Shown here: piece by piece, positions 46,501 to 54,698 of the stretch
Numbering within the stretch: position 1 is the first letter of the stretch
How the letters are laid out: every line of letters starts with the position of its first letter
Assembly: GCA_963802635.1 (NCBI GenBank)
Contig: CAWDJJ010000001.1
Span: forward strand, 2,666,001-2,730,000
Length of the DNA: 64,000 bases
Reading direction: 5' to 3'
DNA from: CAVTLG01 sp963802635
Lineage (GTDB): Bacteria; Chloroflexota; Ktedonobacteria; Ktedonobacterales; Ktedonobacteraceae
Program-made: the position numbers and the translations under genes
Notes under the pieces: generated by a model
Seen by the model: the letters and a program-made list of their open reading frames with translations, nothing else
Told to the model about the DNA's origin: nothing
The model's database searches: none

Positions 46501-46734
46501 CAAGGGTTAATAATTCCAGAATTTGAGATACGTGCTGCCTGTTCTCAAGCTCTGGTACAACTAGGAAGGAGATTCCCGAATACCCAAACGATGATTGCGA
46601 AACACTTCATTCAAGCGATCAAGGAACAAATGTTCGAGGGGAAAGACAAAACGAAAAGATCAGGACATGATCATGCCTATGAAGGATTATGGCTGTTAAT
46701 CATTGGAGGTAAAATCCCGGAACAAGAATATTAG
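43519..46734 (+). CDS. NACHT-HEAT STAND protein, C-terminal part of a split TIR-NACHT-HEAT gene
   Basis: The long open frame begins at GTG 43675 and encodes a NACHT NTPase of 1,019 residues. Walker A is GDPGSGKTTLL at about residues 34-44, Walker B is LILLDGLDEIV at about 123-133, and a sensor arginine segment (RFVITSRIVGYR) follows. From about residue 550 there are many HEAT-like repeats (VRSRAAESLGRL, VRKIAAYNLAE, VRQVAAQSLGRL, VRLAVVVSLGRL), forming a curved sensor solenoid. Sequence from 43519 to 43640 is also coding, in the +1-shifted frame (KLEEVYISLVAQREETPGKA), and continues directly from the TIR half at 14941-15511. One extra G near 43638 separates it from the NACHT frame. The complete protein would be a TIR-NACHT-HEAT defence protein of about 1,260 residues. 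Confidence 0.85.
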
Positions 46735-47212
46735 GGCTATGCATGATCACAACTTCTCTTCAGATGCCATATCTGTATCTTCTCTAAGTTTTTACTTGAT
46801 AACACGTTCATATTGCAAAGTCTAAAAGTAAATTTGTTACGACGCGTCCAAAAACTCCGCCATATCAGAATGAGTGACAGAAATCGTGAAAAGCGGTTCT
46901 CCGTCATCTTGCGTGAAAAGACGGAGTCGAAGCAAGTGATGGAGGGGAGGATGGCCGATACAAAACTCGCTGACGTAACAAATCAAATTGAGCACGCCCG
47001 TACATCGTCAGGCTTATGGACGAACCAACTTTGAGTAACTGCGTCTTCACGTGCTTCATGTCCAGGATTGATGCATCAGGAGCAATTGCATTATTAGCAA
47101 ATAAATATGCTGAATTGTAAAAATGCGTATAAGCCGTTTCTTTCATGTCTTGCAATGTTTACGGAGAATACGGCTGCGAAAGTTGGGTTATAGATGTGTG
47201 TACCCATTGAAA
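46735..47212. other. Intergenic stretch without a recognised gene
   Basis: About 480 bases after the NACHT-HEAT gene. Short readings exist on both strands (for example 46904-47155, minus), but none has a family resemblance, convincing start or neighbour coupling. Confidence 0.4.
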
Positions 47213-47421
47213 TCACTCGGAACGTTCTATAAACGTTGGTTCCTGGGCGAAGAGAGACTTTAAATCCTCTGGTGGCATAACTCGTATACCAAATCGCTCA
47301 AATAGAGCATCTTTTTTGCTTAATATATCATCAATGTCTTCCGTGACAAAAATATCATTGCCGCTCCGATGATGCGCTTCCAGGTGGCGTGCATCTTGAT
47401 AATTATTGCTTCCAACTACAC
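47213..47421 (-). pseudogene. C-terminal part of a PIN-like protein interrupted by an IS
   Basis: About 67 codons read GSNNYQDARHLEAHHRSGND, IFVTEDIDDILSKKDALFER and FGIRVMPPEDLKSLF to a stop at 47213. The pattern D-x-x-H ... G-N-D-x-F-V-T-E-D resembles the C-terminal half of PIN-like proteins, in which these acidic residues bind metal. The reading begins exactly at the ISAzo13-like element boundary (47422). Its N-terminal part is the fragment at 51332-51520 across the element. PIN-like assignment is an inference. Confidence 0.5.
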
Positions 47422-47431
47422 TAAGGAACTG

Positions 47432-48028
47432 TCAAGAAATAATGTTGTCAGATACAGGAAAGCGAGGAAGGATGACGTAGTTCCATTCGCCATGGAAAGC
47501 GTCAGGCACGAGAGCCAGGGTTGCCAGAGCCTCTTTGGACACGGTGAGACCGGTGGGGTAGGTGTTAGTATCCAGTTGACATTGCACCGTCAGCCCGGCC
47601 TCGGTCCTGGTCGACGCAATCAGCTTGAGGATCACAGCGTAACTGGTCAGCGGTTTGCCACGCCAGTTCTGGCTGATCCAGGCAAAGAGGCGATGCTCGA
47701 TTTTATTCCATTTACTCGTTCCCGGTGGCAAGTGGCAGACGTGGATCGCCAACCCCGTCTCATCGGCCAACTTCTGCAATTCCCATTTCCACAGATGGAC
47801 ACGCGAGCCATTGCTGCCTCCCCCATCCGCGCTGAGCAAGAGGCGTTTGGCCTGCGGATACTGCCGCTGACCCACATGCTTCCACCATTGCCGGATGCTT
47901 TCCACGGCGAAAGCTGCCGTCTCATGATCAATGCCCACATTGACCCAACCAGTGTTGTGGGCCAGATCGTAGATCCCGTAGGGCGTAGCTCGACCAAGGC
48001 CCTTGATGGGAAAGTCATACACCCGCAC
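47432..48028 (-). CDS. ISAzo13-like transposase, C-terminal frame
   Basis: This 198-aa frame holds the catalytic C-terminal domain. A DDE pattern is visible: GIDHETAAFAVESIRQWW, the strand LLLSADGGGSNGSR with the second aspartate, and KWNKIEHRLFAW with the glutamate. The frame is the continuation of the 48015-48662 frame, from which it is split by one extra G at about 48066 (expected GDFRNPGREWCPKGEP). Together they form a transposase of about 410 residues. As written it would not be functional. Confidence 0.7.
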   Translation of the reverse strand: MRVYDFPIKGLGRATPYGIYDLAHNTGWVNVGIDHETAAFAVESIRQWWKHVGQRQYPQAKRLLLSADGGGSNGSRVHLWKWELQKLADETGLAIHVCHLPPGTSKWNKIEHRLFAWISQNWRGKPLTSYAVILKLIASTRTEAGLTVQCQLDTNTYPTGLTVSKEALATLALVPDAFHGEWNYVILPRFPVSDNIIS

Positions 48029-48662
48029 CTGCTCGGGTTCGCCTTTGGGACACCATTCTCGCCCAGGATTCTCTGAAATCGCCTACCAGTTCCTTCTTCT
48101 TGGCATCCACTGAGATCGCCGGATCACCTGCTGCTAGGAACGCCTTCACCTCGGCATTGAGATGCTCGAACTGCGCATTGCGGTCCGTCTGCTTGCCTCC
48201 CTCGCGCGTCTTGCGATTAGCCTGCAAACTGTAGCCTGCCGCCTGCAGCAACTCGCTGACCAACTGATGGGAGACCTGATGGCCCTGCCGGACCAGTTCG
48301 GCGGCCAGTTTGCGCACACTTTTGCACGTCCAGCGCAACGGGGATTCGGGATCCCCTCGCGTCACGGGTTCTACGAGACGTTCCAGATCCTCTTGCAAAT
48401 GGGCATCTTTGCTCACCGCCGTTTTGCGTCCGCCCCCCACCCGGCGAATCCGTCCCTCAGAGATTTCGGTTCCCTCTTGCAGTTCCTTGATGCCGTTGCC
48501 GATGACTTGCCGAGATAAGCCTGTAGCTCGCGAGACCGCTGAGATGCCTCCGCGTCCCAGAGCCATCGCCTCGCTGGCTGCCACCAGCCGTCGCGTTCGT
48601 TCATTGAGGACTCCTGCTACCCGCTCGAACCGTTGTTTGATCTGTGTTTCTGTTTCTTTCAT
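48015..48662 (-). CDS. ISAzo13-like transposase, N-terminal frame
   Basis: The 215-aa frame contains the helix-turn-helix region (GGISAVSRATGLSRQVIGNG), a basic segment (RIRRVGGGRK), a second HTH-like part (TCKSVRKLAAELVRQGH), and the first catalytic aspartate in AISVDAKKKELVGDF. After that point the protein goes off frame and ends, while the C-terminal frame takes over. The order and spacing match ISAzo13-type transposases. The transposase begins at ATG 48662. Confidence 0.7.
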   Translation of the reverse strand: MKETETQIKQRFERVAGVLNERTRRLVAASEAMALGRGGISAVSRATGLSRQVIGNGIKELQEGTEISEGRIRRVGGGRKTAVSKDAHLQEDLERLVEPVTRGDPESPLRWTCKSVRKLAAELVRQGHQVSHQLVSELLQAAGYSLQANRKTREGGKQTDRNAQFEHLNAEVKAFLAAGDPAISVDAKKKELVGDFRESWARMVSQRRTRAGAGV

Positions 48663-48726
48663 GCCTCACTACAGCCGCACTTGTTTGAAGAGATACGAAG
48701 ACGCGGACATAGGATAGCTCAGTGAA

Positions 48727-49576
48727 TTAGAGCGAAGCCATGTCGGGTTGTAGTGCCGCTGCCACTTGCTCCAAACGGCGAATCGTGAGATGATCGGTGA
48801 CACCCAACGTCTGCCTGTAGGCTTGCTGGTGGATAACCCGATGGGCTCTCCAAGAGCGCGAGGAGCGACTATGGCGGTAGGCGGTGAAACGTCCCTGCTG
48901 ACCCACGAAGCGGAAAGAGGGGAGTGTCGCCAGCCACTCAAACCACTCAGCTGAAATCGGGCATCAGGTGCAACTCGCCTTCCTGCGAACTGATAATCAC
49001 ATAGGTCTCTTGCGCGCTGTATTCAATCAGAGCAGGCACGCGAGACCGAGCAGGTTGTTCTGCCGGAAGCAGTTGGTACCCCCGACGCGACGCACAGGCC
49101 AACGTTTGCCCTCCCCCTTGCTCTTGCGACGCTGGAAGCGGGTGCTTTCCCACCAGTTCAGCCGTGACGGTTTCCAGTGCCGAGATTCGTCGTTCGATGG
49201 TTCTCTCTCGCTCTTGGAGGAGCGCCAGCGCGAGTTGGGCAAGTTGCTCCTGCAAGCTCACCACCTTGGTCTCCAGACAGGACAGTTTCTGCACCAGATC
49301 TGGCTCAGATGCTCTGATAGGAGGCAACGAAGAAGAGGGTTGCTCCGGCTCTGCAGGCAAGGACTTTGCTTGTTCTTCTCGCGAGGCGGGTAGTTCTGGA
49401 AGCGAGCGGTCGTGAAGTTTGGCCACTTCCAGGAGGTGTTGCGGATCTACACATTTGATGCGTGCATCGCTGGGATGCAAAGTGAAGGGCACATTGGCTT
49501 CTTTGAGCCAATGGTGCAAGGTCTTGGGGTGAATTCCAAGCATCTGAGCACCGGTCGTGAAAGGAAGAAGCGCCAT
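48727..49576 (-). pseudogene. HTH accessory protein beside an IS701-like transposase, frameshifted
   Basis: The protein begins at ATG 49576 (MALLPFTTGAQMLGIHPKTL) behind AAAGGAG, with an N-terminal HTH of the MerR/excisionase type. A central coiled coil follows (LETKVVSLQEQLAQLALALL). Near 48957, one extra T in a TTT run stops the first frame at HLMPDFS. The next frame continues EWFEWLATLPSFRFVGQQGR, then SWRAHRVIHQQAYRQTLGVT, to a stop at 48727. This C-terminal domain is familiar from Ktedonobacteria proteins that share this HTH start. It may be a passenger gene of the IS701-like unit; its function is unknown. Confidence 0.6.
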
Positions 49577-49630
49577 GGTCAAGACTCCTTTCGAAAAAAG
49601 GCAAAAGCACACACAAAACCAGACACCAAT

Positions 49631-49675
49631 CCGAGAAAGTTCCAGGAAGTCTGGGAGTTCCTGGAACTTTCTCGG
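49631..49675. terminator. Perfect 18-bp hairpin between the transposase and the HTH gene
   Basis: Arms at 49631-49648 and 49658-49675 are perfectly complementary with a 9-base loop (stem CCGAGAAAGTTCCAGGAA). A short direct repeat GAAGTCTGG lies in the loop and just after the right arm. There is no clear T tract, so it may be an attenuator or recombination site rather than a simple terminator. Confidence 0.55.
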
Positions 49676-49735
49676 AAGTCTGGAACACGGACAGACAACA
49701 ACAAAGACAGCGAGAGAAAGGCGAGCGAGCTAGGA

Positions 49736-51103
49736 TTAGCCAGCCTTGAGGCGACGTTTGGTATGGGAACAGCTGGCACGACTCTGATGGCAGCGACGCC
49801 ACCACGACCAGGCGAGGACCCGACGCACGGACGAAGAGGCAGGCCAGATCAGTCGAGCGAGCAGACGACGCACTTCGGGAACGGTCAGAGCACAAGCAGG
49901 AAGCTTTCTGGCAGAGCCAGAGGGGAGAGGCGCATCGGTGGAGCAACGCTCCGTTGCACAAATCCCTACCAGATAGGCATGTGCCAGCAGGACTAACGTG
50001 ATGTGGCGATACCACCCGATCCAACTTCGGACCTCATACTGGTCCAGCCCCAGATCTTTGCTGTTTTCAAAGTCCTCTTCAATATGCCATCTGGCACCTA
50101 TCGCCTTGACTATCTCGGGCAAGGTGGTTCCTTGTGGGGCAAAGACGAAGAAGTAGGCTTTCTCGTTGGGATCATCCACGCAACGGCGAATGAGCAGCCA
50201 ATGTCTTGCATCATCCTCCCAGCGGTGCAACATGGGGACGATGGCCCAGTCGAAGAGCCTGGGGCCTTTGGTCCCTTCGCTCATCGAAAGGCGCTGCCAA
50301 TCTTGATCAGAGAGCATGGCCGCTTCGACCGATGCCGCTTCTTCACGCCTGCGTCCAGTTGGTGTCTGGAAGCCGACCAGCTCATTGCAAGCCACTGCTA
50401 GCACATAGGAATACTCATGCGCTTCCAGCCAGATACGCAGGTCCAAATTGCCACCGTAAACGGTATCAGCCACGACCCAGGAAATGGAAAGCTGCGCTTG
50501 CCAAAGGCGTTCGATCATGCGCCGGGCTAGTTCAGGCTTGGTCTGGAAGCGAACCGCTTCTGGGATACCTGCGGCTCGACACCGATCCCGATCCTCACAC
50601 CAGTCCAGGGGCAGATAGAGTTCGCGATCAATGAGGCTATGTCCTTTGGCGGTCACATACGAGAGAAAGACACCGACCTGACAATTCTCGACCCGACCAG
50701 TGGCTCCGCAATACTGCAAGCCAACCCCAGCCGATTGTTTGCCACGCTTGGGAAAGCCGCTTTCGTCGATGACCAGGATAGCCGATTGCAAGCCCAGTTG
50801 CTCAAGCACATAGCTACGCAGATCATCACGGACGCCATCGGTGTCCCAGACGGCGCGAGAGAGCAAACGTTGCATCCCGTCAGGACAGACTTCTCCCGCT
50901 TGTTCAGCCAATTGCCAGCCGTTTTTGCGCACCGTTTCACTCAAGATACCTTGCAGGTAGGCCAGTGCCCGCAGACGTGGCTCCGGTCGGGCAAAGCGAG
51001 GGGCAATACGGGCATGCAGATGAAAAAGCGCCTGGGTCCAATGGCACACATCGCTGGGGGTCGTCCTGGTTGCGATACAGGTCGTATACTTATCTTGCTT
51101 CAT
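49736..51103 (-). CDS. IS701-like transposase
   Basis: A 455-aa DDE transposase with the IS701-family arrangement: N-terminal helical domain with RPEPRLRALAYLQGILSE, first aspartate in LVIDESGFPKRGKQSAGV, second in WVVADTVYGGN, and glutamate in RWHIEEDFENSKD LGLDQYEVR. The ATG at 51103 has AAGGAG six bases upstream. The C-terminal basic tail (CSHTKRRLKAG) is complete. The frame is intact, unlike the ISAzo13-like transposase in which it sits. The HTH gene lies downstream after the 49631-49675 hairpin. Confidence 0.85.
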   Translation of the reverse strand: MKQDKYTTCIATRTTPSDVCHWTQALFHLHARIAPRFARPEPRLRALAYLQGILSETVRKNGWQLAEQAGEVCPDGMQRLLSRAVWDTDGVRDDLRSYVLEQLGLQSAILVIDESGFPKRGKQSAGVGLQYCGATGRVENCQVGVFLSYVTAKGHSLIDRELYLPLDWCEDRDRCRAAGIPEAVRFQTKPELARRMIERLWQAQLSISWVVADTVYGGNLDLRIWLEAHEYSYVLAVACNELVGFQTPTGRRREEAASVEAAMLSDQDWQRLSMSEGTKGPRLFDWAIVPMLHRWEDDARHWLLIRRCVDDPNEKAYFFVFAPQGTTLPEIVKAIGARWHIEEDFENSKDLGLDQYEVRSWIGWYRHITLVLLAHAYLVGICATERCSTDAPLPSGSARKLPACALTVPEVRRLLARLIWPASSSVRRVLAWSWWRRCHQSRASCSHTKRRLKAG

Positions 51104-51331
51104 TTTCTTCTCCTTTTAGATGTCAACCTCTGGGTTTGAGTTTTACACCTCCAGAGTGTCACATCTCAAAGAAGATGAACATAGAGCTTTTCTTCAGCTT
51201 TCAAGCTCTTCTTGCTCGGTTAAAAAGTGCGGCTGTAGTGTGCCTCCAGTTTCCCACATCCCCCCTCACTTTGTCAAGGTTATTTCTTGACGAGTCCTTA
51301 GTACCTGAGTGTAGATACTATCCCCGCTTCC

Positions 51332-51520
51332 CTAAACGCTTCCATCTCCCCATTTACATTTACCCCAGACTGCAATCGGCCCGATTTTATCGCTCACTTT
51401 GTTGTGTTTGCCATTCTCCAGATCGACAGTCGTTATCGTTATGAGACCTTGTCGCTCAAGCTTTCTTAAAAGCTTTAAATTGGCTCCACTGTCGGCAGTA
51501 ACCGGTAGCTTTTTATTCAT
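51332..51520 (-). pseudogene. N-terminal fragment of a PIN-like protein
   Basis: A 62-codon reading starting at an ATG (MNKKLPVTADSGANLKLLRK) with a regular alpha-beta start. After an in-frame TAG the same frame continues with GSGDSIYTQV up to the ISAzo13-like boundary at 51300, and then matches the reading at 47213-47421 (GSNNYQDARH). It is therefore the 5' part of a gene cut by the element. The internal TAG suggests either decay or an indel nearby. Confidence 0.45.
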
Positions 51521-51663
51521 AACCTAAAATCACTTCTCCTCTCTCAGCTATATTCAGCCCTGCGATGTGCTGAAAGTGCTATATGCAGGATATCATTCCT
51601 ATTCACATGTAAATATCTGGTAAGTCCTCATAGTATCTAAATACCCTTAGACGAAACGGTGGA

Positions 51664-53124
51664 CTAGCGGCTGCCGATGCTGTCGATATCGAACTGTTCC
51701 AAAGGGTCGAACCAAATCGTGTTTGATCCGTATGTCCACATGTTAGTGAGTGTATTTTGCCGCTCGGCCAGTCGGCTGCGTAAGGTAGGGACATCGGGAA
51801 GGCCAAGTGAAAGAGTCAATTGCTCGGCAAAATCACTACGAGCAGCTTTCTGGAGAAAACTAGCTGGCTTCGTCATTGATATAGTACTCCAAGCTCGCCA
51901 CTTTATCTGCTTGGGCTTCGTCGCTGGCTTGAGCAAATCTCGCAGAAAGAGAAAATAATCTGCTTCTATAAATTGCTCTATAGGCACAATATTAGCAAGA
52001 TTGCCTTCTGTGTGTCGTTCACACAGCAGATTTCCCTGAAGTGACGATGTATGCAACTCTAGGCGCTCGTTGCGTTGATAGAGCAACGCGACTGGTTGAC
52101 AAAGAGCCGTGAAAGGGACGAATGCAGGTTGGGCATAGTTGCTAGTTCTCGCATAAAACTCTTCGTCAAGAAGCGTTGCAAGGAGTGCCCAGCGTTTATT
52201 CTGAAGCAAAAGGGCAACGAACATAATAAACAGTTCGTAACCAAGAAACTTTGCAAGATCACGGACGAAGGTATCAATCTCTCTATGTTGCCCTGGTGGG
52301 ACAGTATACAAATTAAGAATCTCAGTAAATCCTTCGTATATAGCCTGAGTTGCCTCTCTAGCATCTACCTCGGCGATTAGTTTGACGACCTGCGCAAATT
52401 CGGCAGCTAGCGTTGTCGAGACGTTGATCGCCTGGACCAACTGCTCATCCAATATGTCCTGGGCGTCAGTTGGTTGAAGCAGTTGAATTTTTGCAGCCAA
52501 GTCTTTCATATACTCATGAACGCGGGCCAGTTCATCACGGTGCTTGTCTCTAATGGCGATTATGGCCTTTTCTGAACATGACACAACCTTCACCGGCTGC
52601 GGGTTGCCCATTTTGAAAATGGCGAGCAGTGCCAGCCTGAGGCTATGCTCCAAATCTCGACGGATAGCTGCCCGGTCCTGGCCCTCGGCTTCTTCTGTGC
52701 CTTTCGGCAGGCAATAACTAATTGCTCTGCGTGGACGCATGTCAAAAGGTAAGTCGTCTGGTTTGCCATAAGCAGTATTGAGTACCGTGATGATGCGCTC
52801 CTCGCCCAACAAGGCAAGAGCATATCCCCATTCGGCGATAACATTGGGATTGGGAGTCAGGCACTTCTCGCCCTGGTTGATGATCGAGGCATCGCAGATA
52901 AAAACTTGCGCGGTCTTAATCTTGACGAAAATAGCTCTCGCGATGTCAGGAGAGCCTGGTACGTTCTTTGTGTCACGATCTAACACAGGCTCAACCTGGA
53001 TAGAATCATCATTTTTAATAGCTTTCACTACTCGTTTGAGTGCATCCTCGATGAACGAACGGTTTGTTTTGCTCTCGAGATCAGACTGCCACGAGTAGAA
53101 AATAGTGCACTTAGGCTTTTCCAT
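51664..53124 (-). CDS. TIR-like nucleotide-binding protein (SWQSD type)
   Basis: The 486-aa protein starts at ATG 53124 (MEKPKCTIFYSWQSDLESKT). The motif FYSWQSD, followed by NRSFIEDALKRVV, GSPDIARAIFVKI, AQVFICDAS and NPNVIAEWGYALALLG, is a Rossmann/TIR-like domain known from bacterial defence and signalling proteins. The N-P-N-V-x-x-E-x-G-x-A motif contains the candidate catalytic glutamate. The C-terminal 300 residues are helical and not recognised. An alternative start at 53136 is possible. It follows the 53219-54154 gene by about 95 bases on the same strand, and the two probably form a small operon. An NADase or nucleotide-signal role is inferred. Confidence 0.65.
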   Translation of the reverse strand: MEKPKCTIFYSWQSDLESKTNRSFIEDALKRVVKAIKNDDSIQVEPVLDRDTKNVPGSPDIARAIFVKIKTAQVFICDASIINQGEKCLTPNPNVIAEWGYALALLGEERIITVLNTAYGKPDDLPFDMRPRRAISYCLPKGTEEAEGQDRAAIRRDLEHSLRLALLAIFKMGNPQPVKVVSCSEKAIIAIRDKHRDELARVHEYMKDLAAKIQLLQPTDAQDILDEQLVQAINVSTTLAAEFAQVVKLIAEVDAREATQAIYEGFTEILNLYTVPPGQHREIDTFVRDLAKFLGYELFIMFVALLLQNKRWALLATLLDEEFYARTSNYAQPAFVPFTALCQPVALLYQRNERLELHTSSLQGNLLCERHTEGNLANIVPIEQFIEADYFLFLRDLLKPATKPKQIKWRAWSTISMTKPASFLQKAARSDFAEQLTLSLGLPDVPTLRSRLAERQNTLTNMWTYGSNTIWFDPLEQFDIDSIGSR

Positions 53125-53218
53125 AAAACCATCCATTTCAAGCTCACAACATCCAATATTATTAAGTGCCATTTGGGGGCTTACCACACATTTATGTGCA
53201 AATCTTGGTGATATTCTT

Positions 53219-54154
53219 TTATTTTAACTTTCGACCAATGTAATCTAGCACCAGCGTCATTGATGCGATGACGTAGCTGGCTGCATCGCGGTCAATTTCT
53301 ACATGTGGCGGGGTTCCGTGTGAGGCCGCAATCTCCAAATGGTTCAGAGCATGCACACTCTCGTCCACCATGTTAGCTTTTTCTGTTCCAATGAGCGGAG
53401 TCAGAAAACGCGTGGCCCACGTCGGCTTTGGATCTGTAACAAGAGCGTCCTTTGCCTGTCGGCAGCGTTGCACTGCTTCTCGGTAACGCTCCTGAGCAAA
53501 CAGTTTATGCGCCTCATTGACATGCCTTATTGCAGCTTCAAGCGGCTCAATACCCTCTTGCAGAGTGAGGGTTGGGAGTTCTACCGTGCGCTGGTGTGGA
53601 TAGCCAATGCCTGAGAGCATATCGGCCCAATGGGAGCGCGAGATAGTGATGTCGCTTCCCTGACGGCTCTGGAGACGGCTCATTCTGCCCTGGTTCTGAG
53701 AAGTCCCTTGGCTGGCTGTTGTTGCAGGAACCAGACTCATGACTGCCCAGAAAGCAGTACCGAGTTGAAGCACTGAGCTTGGGGTAGTGGCTCGTTGCTC
53801 CTCAACACACTCGAGGTAGGCCCGCGTGCAATGGAATGATAGGTTCAATAGTGTGCTGTCATCGCCCAGAGTAGCCAGCGGAAACTCCGGCAGAGGAGCG
53901 AGCGAAGCTCCCAGCCCCTGGTTCCCTAGAAAGAAGGATTTGCCATAGAGCACACCGTGAAACTCGGACAATACTGGGGATAAACCGGAGAATGGTTCTC
54001 TACTCCAAAAGCTCAAATGACGCCTCAAGTTCGCTTGAACGGAGAGGGAAGCCATGTCGCCAATACATTGCAGCGACATACTTTCTGGATCAAAAGTGAG
54101 GACAATGGCTGGGGGCATTGAATATTCGCCCTGTACATCAAAGAGAATGTCCAT
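53219..54154 (-). CDS. Unknown protein paired with the TIR-like gene
   Basis: This 311-aa protein begins at ATG 54154 (MDILFDVQGEYSM) with AAGGAAG eight bases upstream. The N-terminal 200 residues form a beta-rich domain of unknown family. The C-terminal 120 residues are helical (EAAIRHVNEAHKLFAQERYR, EAVQRCRQAKDAL), resembling HEPN- or TPR-like helical bundles often found in abortive infection proteins. It is directly upstream of the SWQSD TIR-like gene, so the two may be sensor and effector. Nothing more specific can be said. Confidence 0.55.
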   Translation of the reverse strand: MDILFDVQGEYSMPPAIVLTFDPESMSLQCIGDMASLSVQANLRRHLSFWSREPFSGLSPVLSEFHGVLYGKSFFLGNQGLGASLAPLPEFPLATLGDDSTLLNLSFHCTRAYLECVEEQRATTPSSVLQLGTAFWAVMSLVPATTASQGTSQNQGRMSRLQSRQGSDITISRSHWADMLSGIGYPHQRTVELPTLTLQEGIEPLEAAIRHVNEAHKLFAQERYREAVQRCRQAKDALVTDPKPTWATRFLTPLIGTEKANMVDESVHALNHLEIAASHGTPPHVEIDRDAASYVIASMTLVLDYIGRKLK

Positions 54155-54401
54155 ATATGTTCTTCCTTGTACCCTAAGAACCACCACCTTGACATCCTGC
54201 TGCTCCGCAGAACGTCTGTAGTATAAGGGAAAGAGGTAGTATTGTCCAGATACGCTGACGCAATGACGCAATGGACACTATAATGATCCTAACAGAAGGG
54301 ATCGCTGTGAAGAGTTTTTATAGATGAGTGCGACTTTCTTAGAAAATAGTTGTTTTGTGGGACCGGTGTAACTGAGATGATGATATGCGCTTATCCGAAC
54401 C

Positions 54402-54698
54402 TCAGTCGTGGTGATCTGTCAGTCTTGCTCTACTCTCCAGGCATGTATTATCGTAAAGCTTGATCACTTCGCGGTAAATATTCTGCTCTCGATCCCTATC
54501 GAGCACACGTTCACCCCATCCTTCAAGGTATCGTGAGTAGTCATCTCCGGTTTGGATGTCCCTTATCCATCCGCCCTTGCCAAGTTGCTTGCTTCGTATG
54601 CGAAGGGACTCGCGTGATGTCGGTGTTTCAACTGCCATGATTTTATTCAGGCGCGTAAGCGATCCGCAGTTTGAACATGGTTGTCGCCTGTCAAAAGG
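54402..54698 (-). pseudogene. 3' part of a zinc-ribbon protein gene interrupted by an IS
   Basis: This part encodes DRRQPCSNCGSLTRLNKIMA through to ARLTDHHD, about 98 residues, with the second half of a zinc ribbon (CSNCG). The left IS end is at 54699. The missing 5' part is at 56948-57012. Removing the IS and one copy of the AAAGG target duplication gives a continuous frame of about 116 residues: MSMEVCCGECQQVLHESSSL, then PFDRRQPCSNCG. The restored protein has CxxC...CxxC and a charged C-terminal half. Function unknown. Confidence 0.7.

Larger units (their letters stand above)
47422..51300 (-). mobile_element. ISAzo13-like element with an IS701-like insertion
   Basis: The outer ends form an imperfect 21-bp inverted repeat: TAAGGA....TCAAGAAATAA at 47422-47442 and its complement at 51280-51300, with three mismatches. 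Inside are the ISAzo13-like transposase (two frames, 47432-48662), an HTH protein gene and an IS701-like transposase (49736-51103). The interpretation is that the IS701-like unit lies within, or was captured by, the ISAzo13-like element; the inner boundaries could not be fixed. The outer flanks carry two parts of one PIN-like gene. Confidence 0.55.

Noticed and set aside
46904..47155. 83-codon minus-strand frame as a gene
   Set aside because: No family resemblance, weak start and no coupled neighbours.
47369..48076. 235-codon plus-strand frame over the ISAzo13-like element
   Set aside because: Antisense of the transposase C-terminal domain; no motif or start signal of its own.
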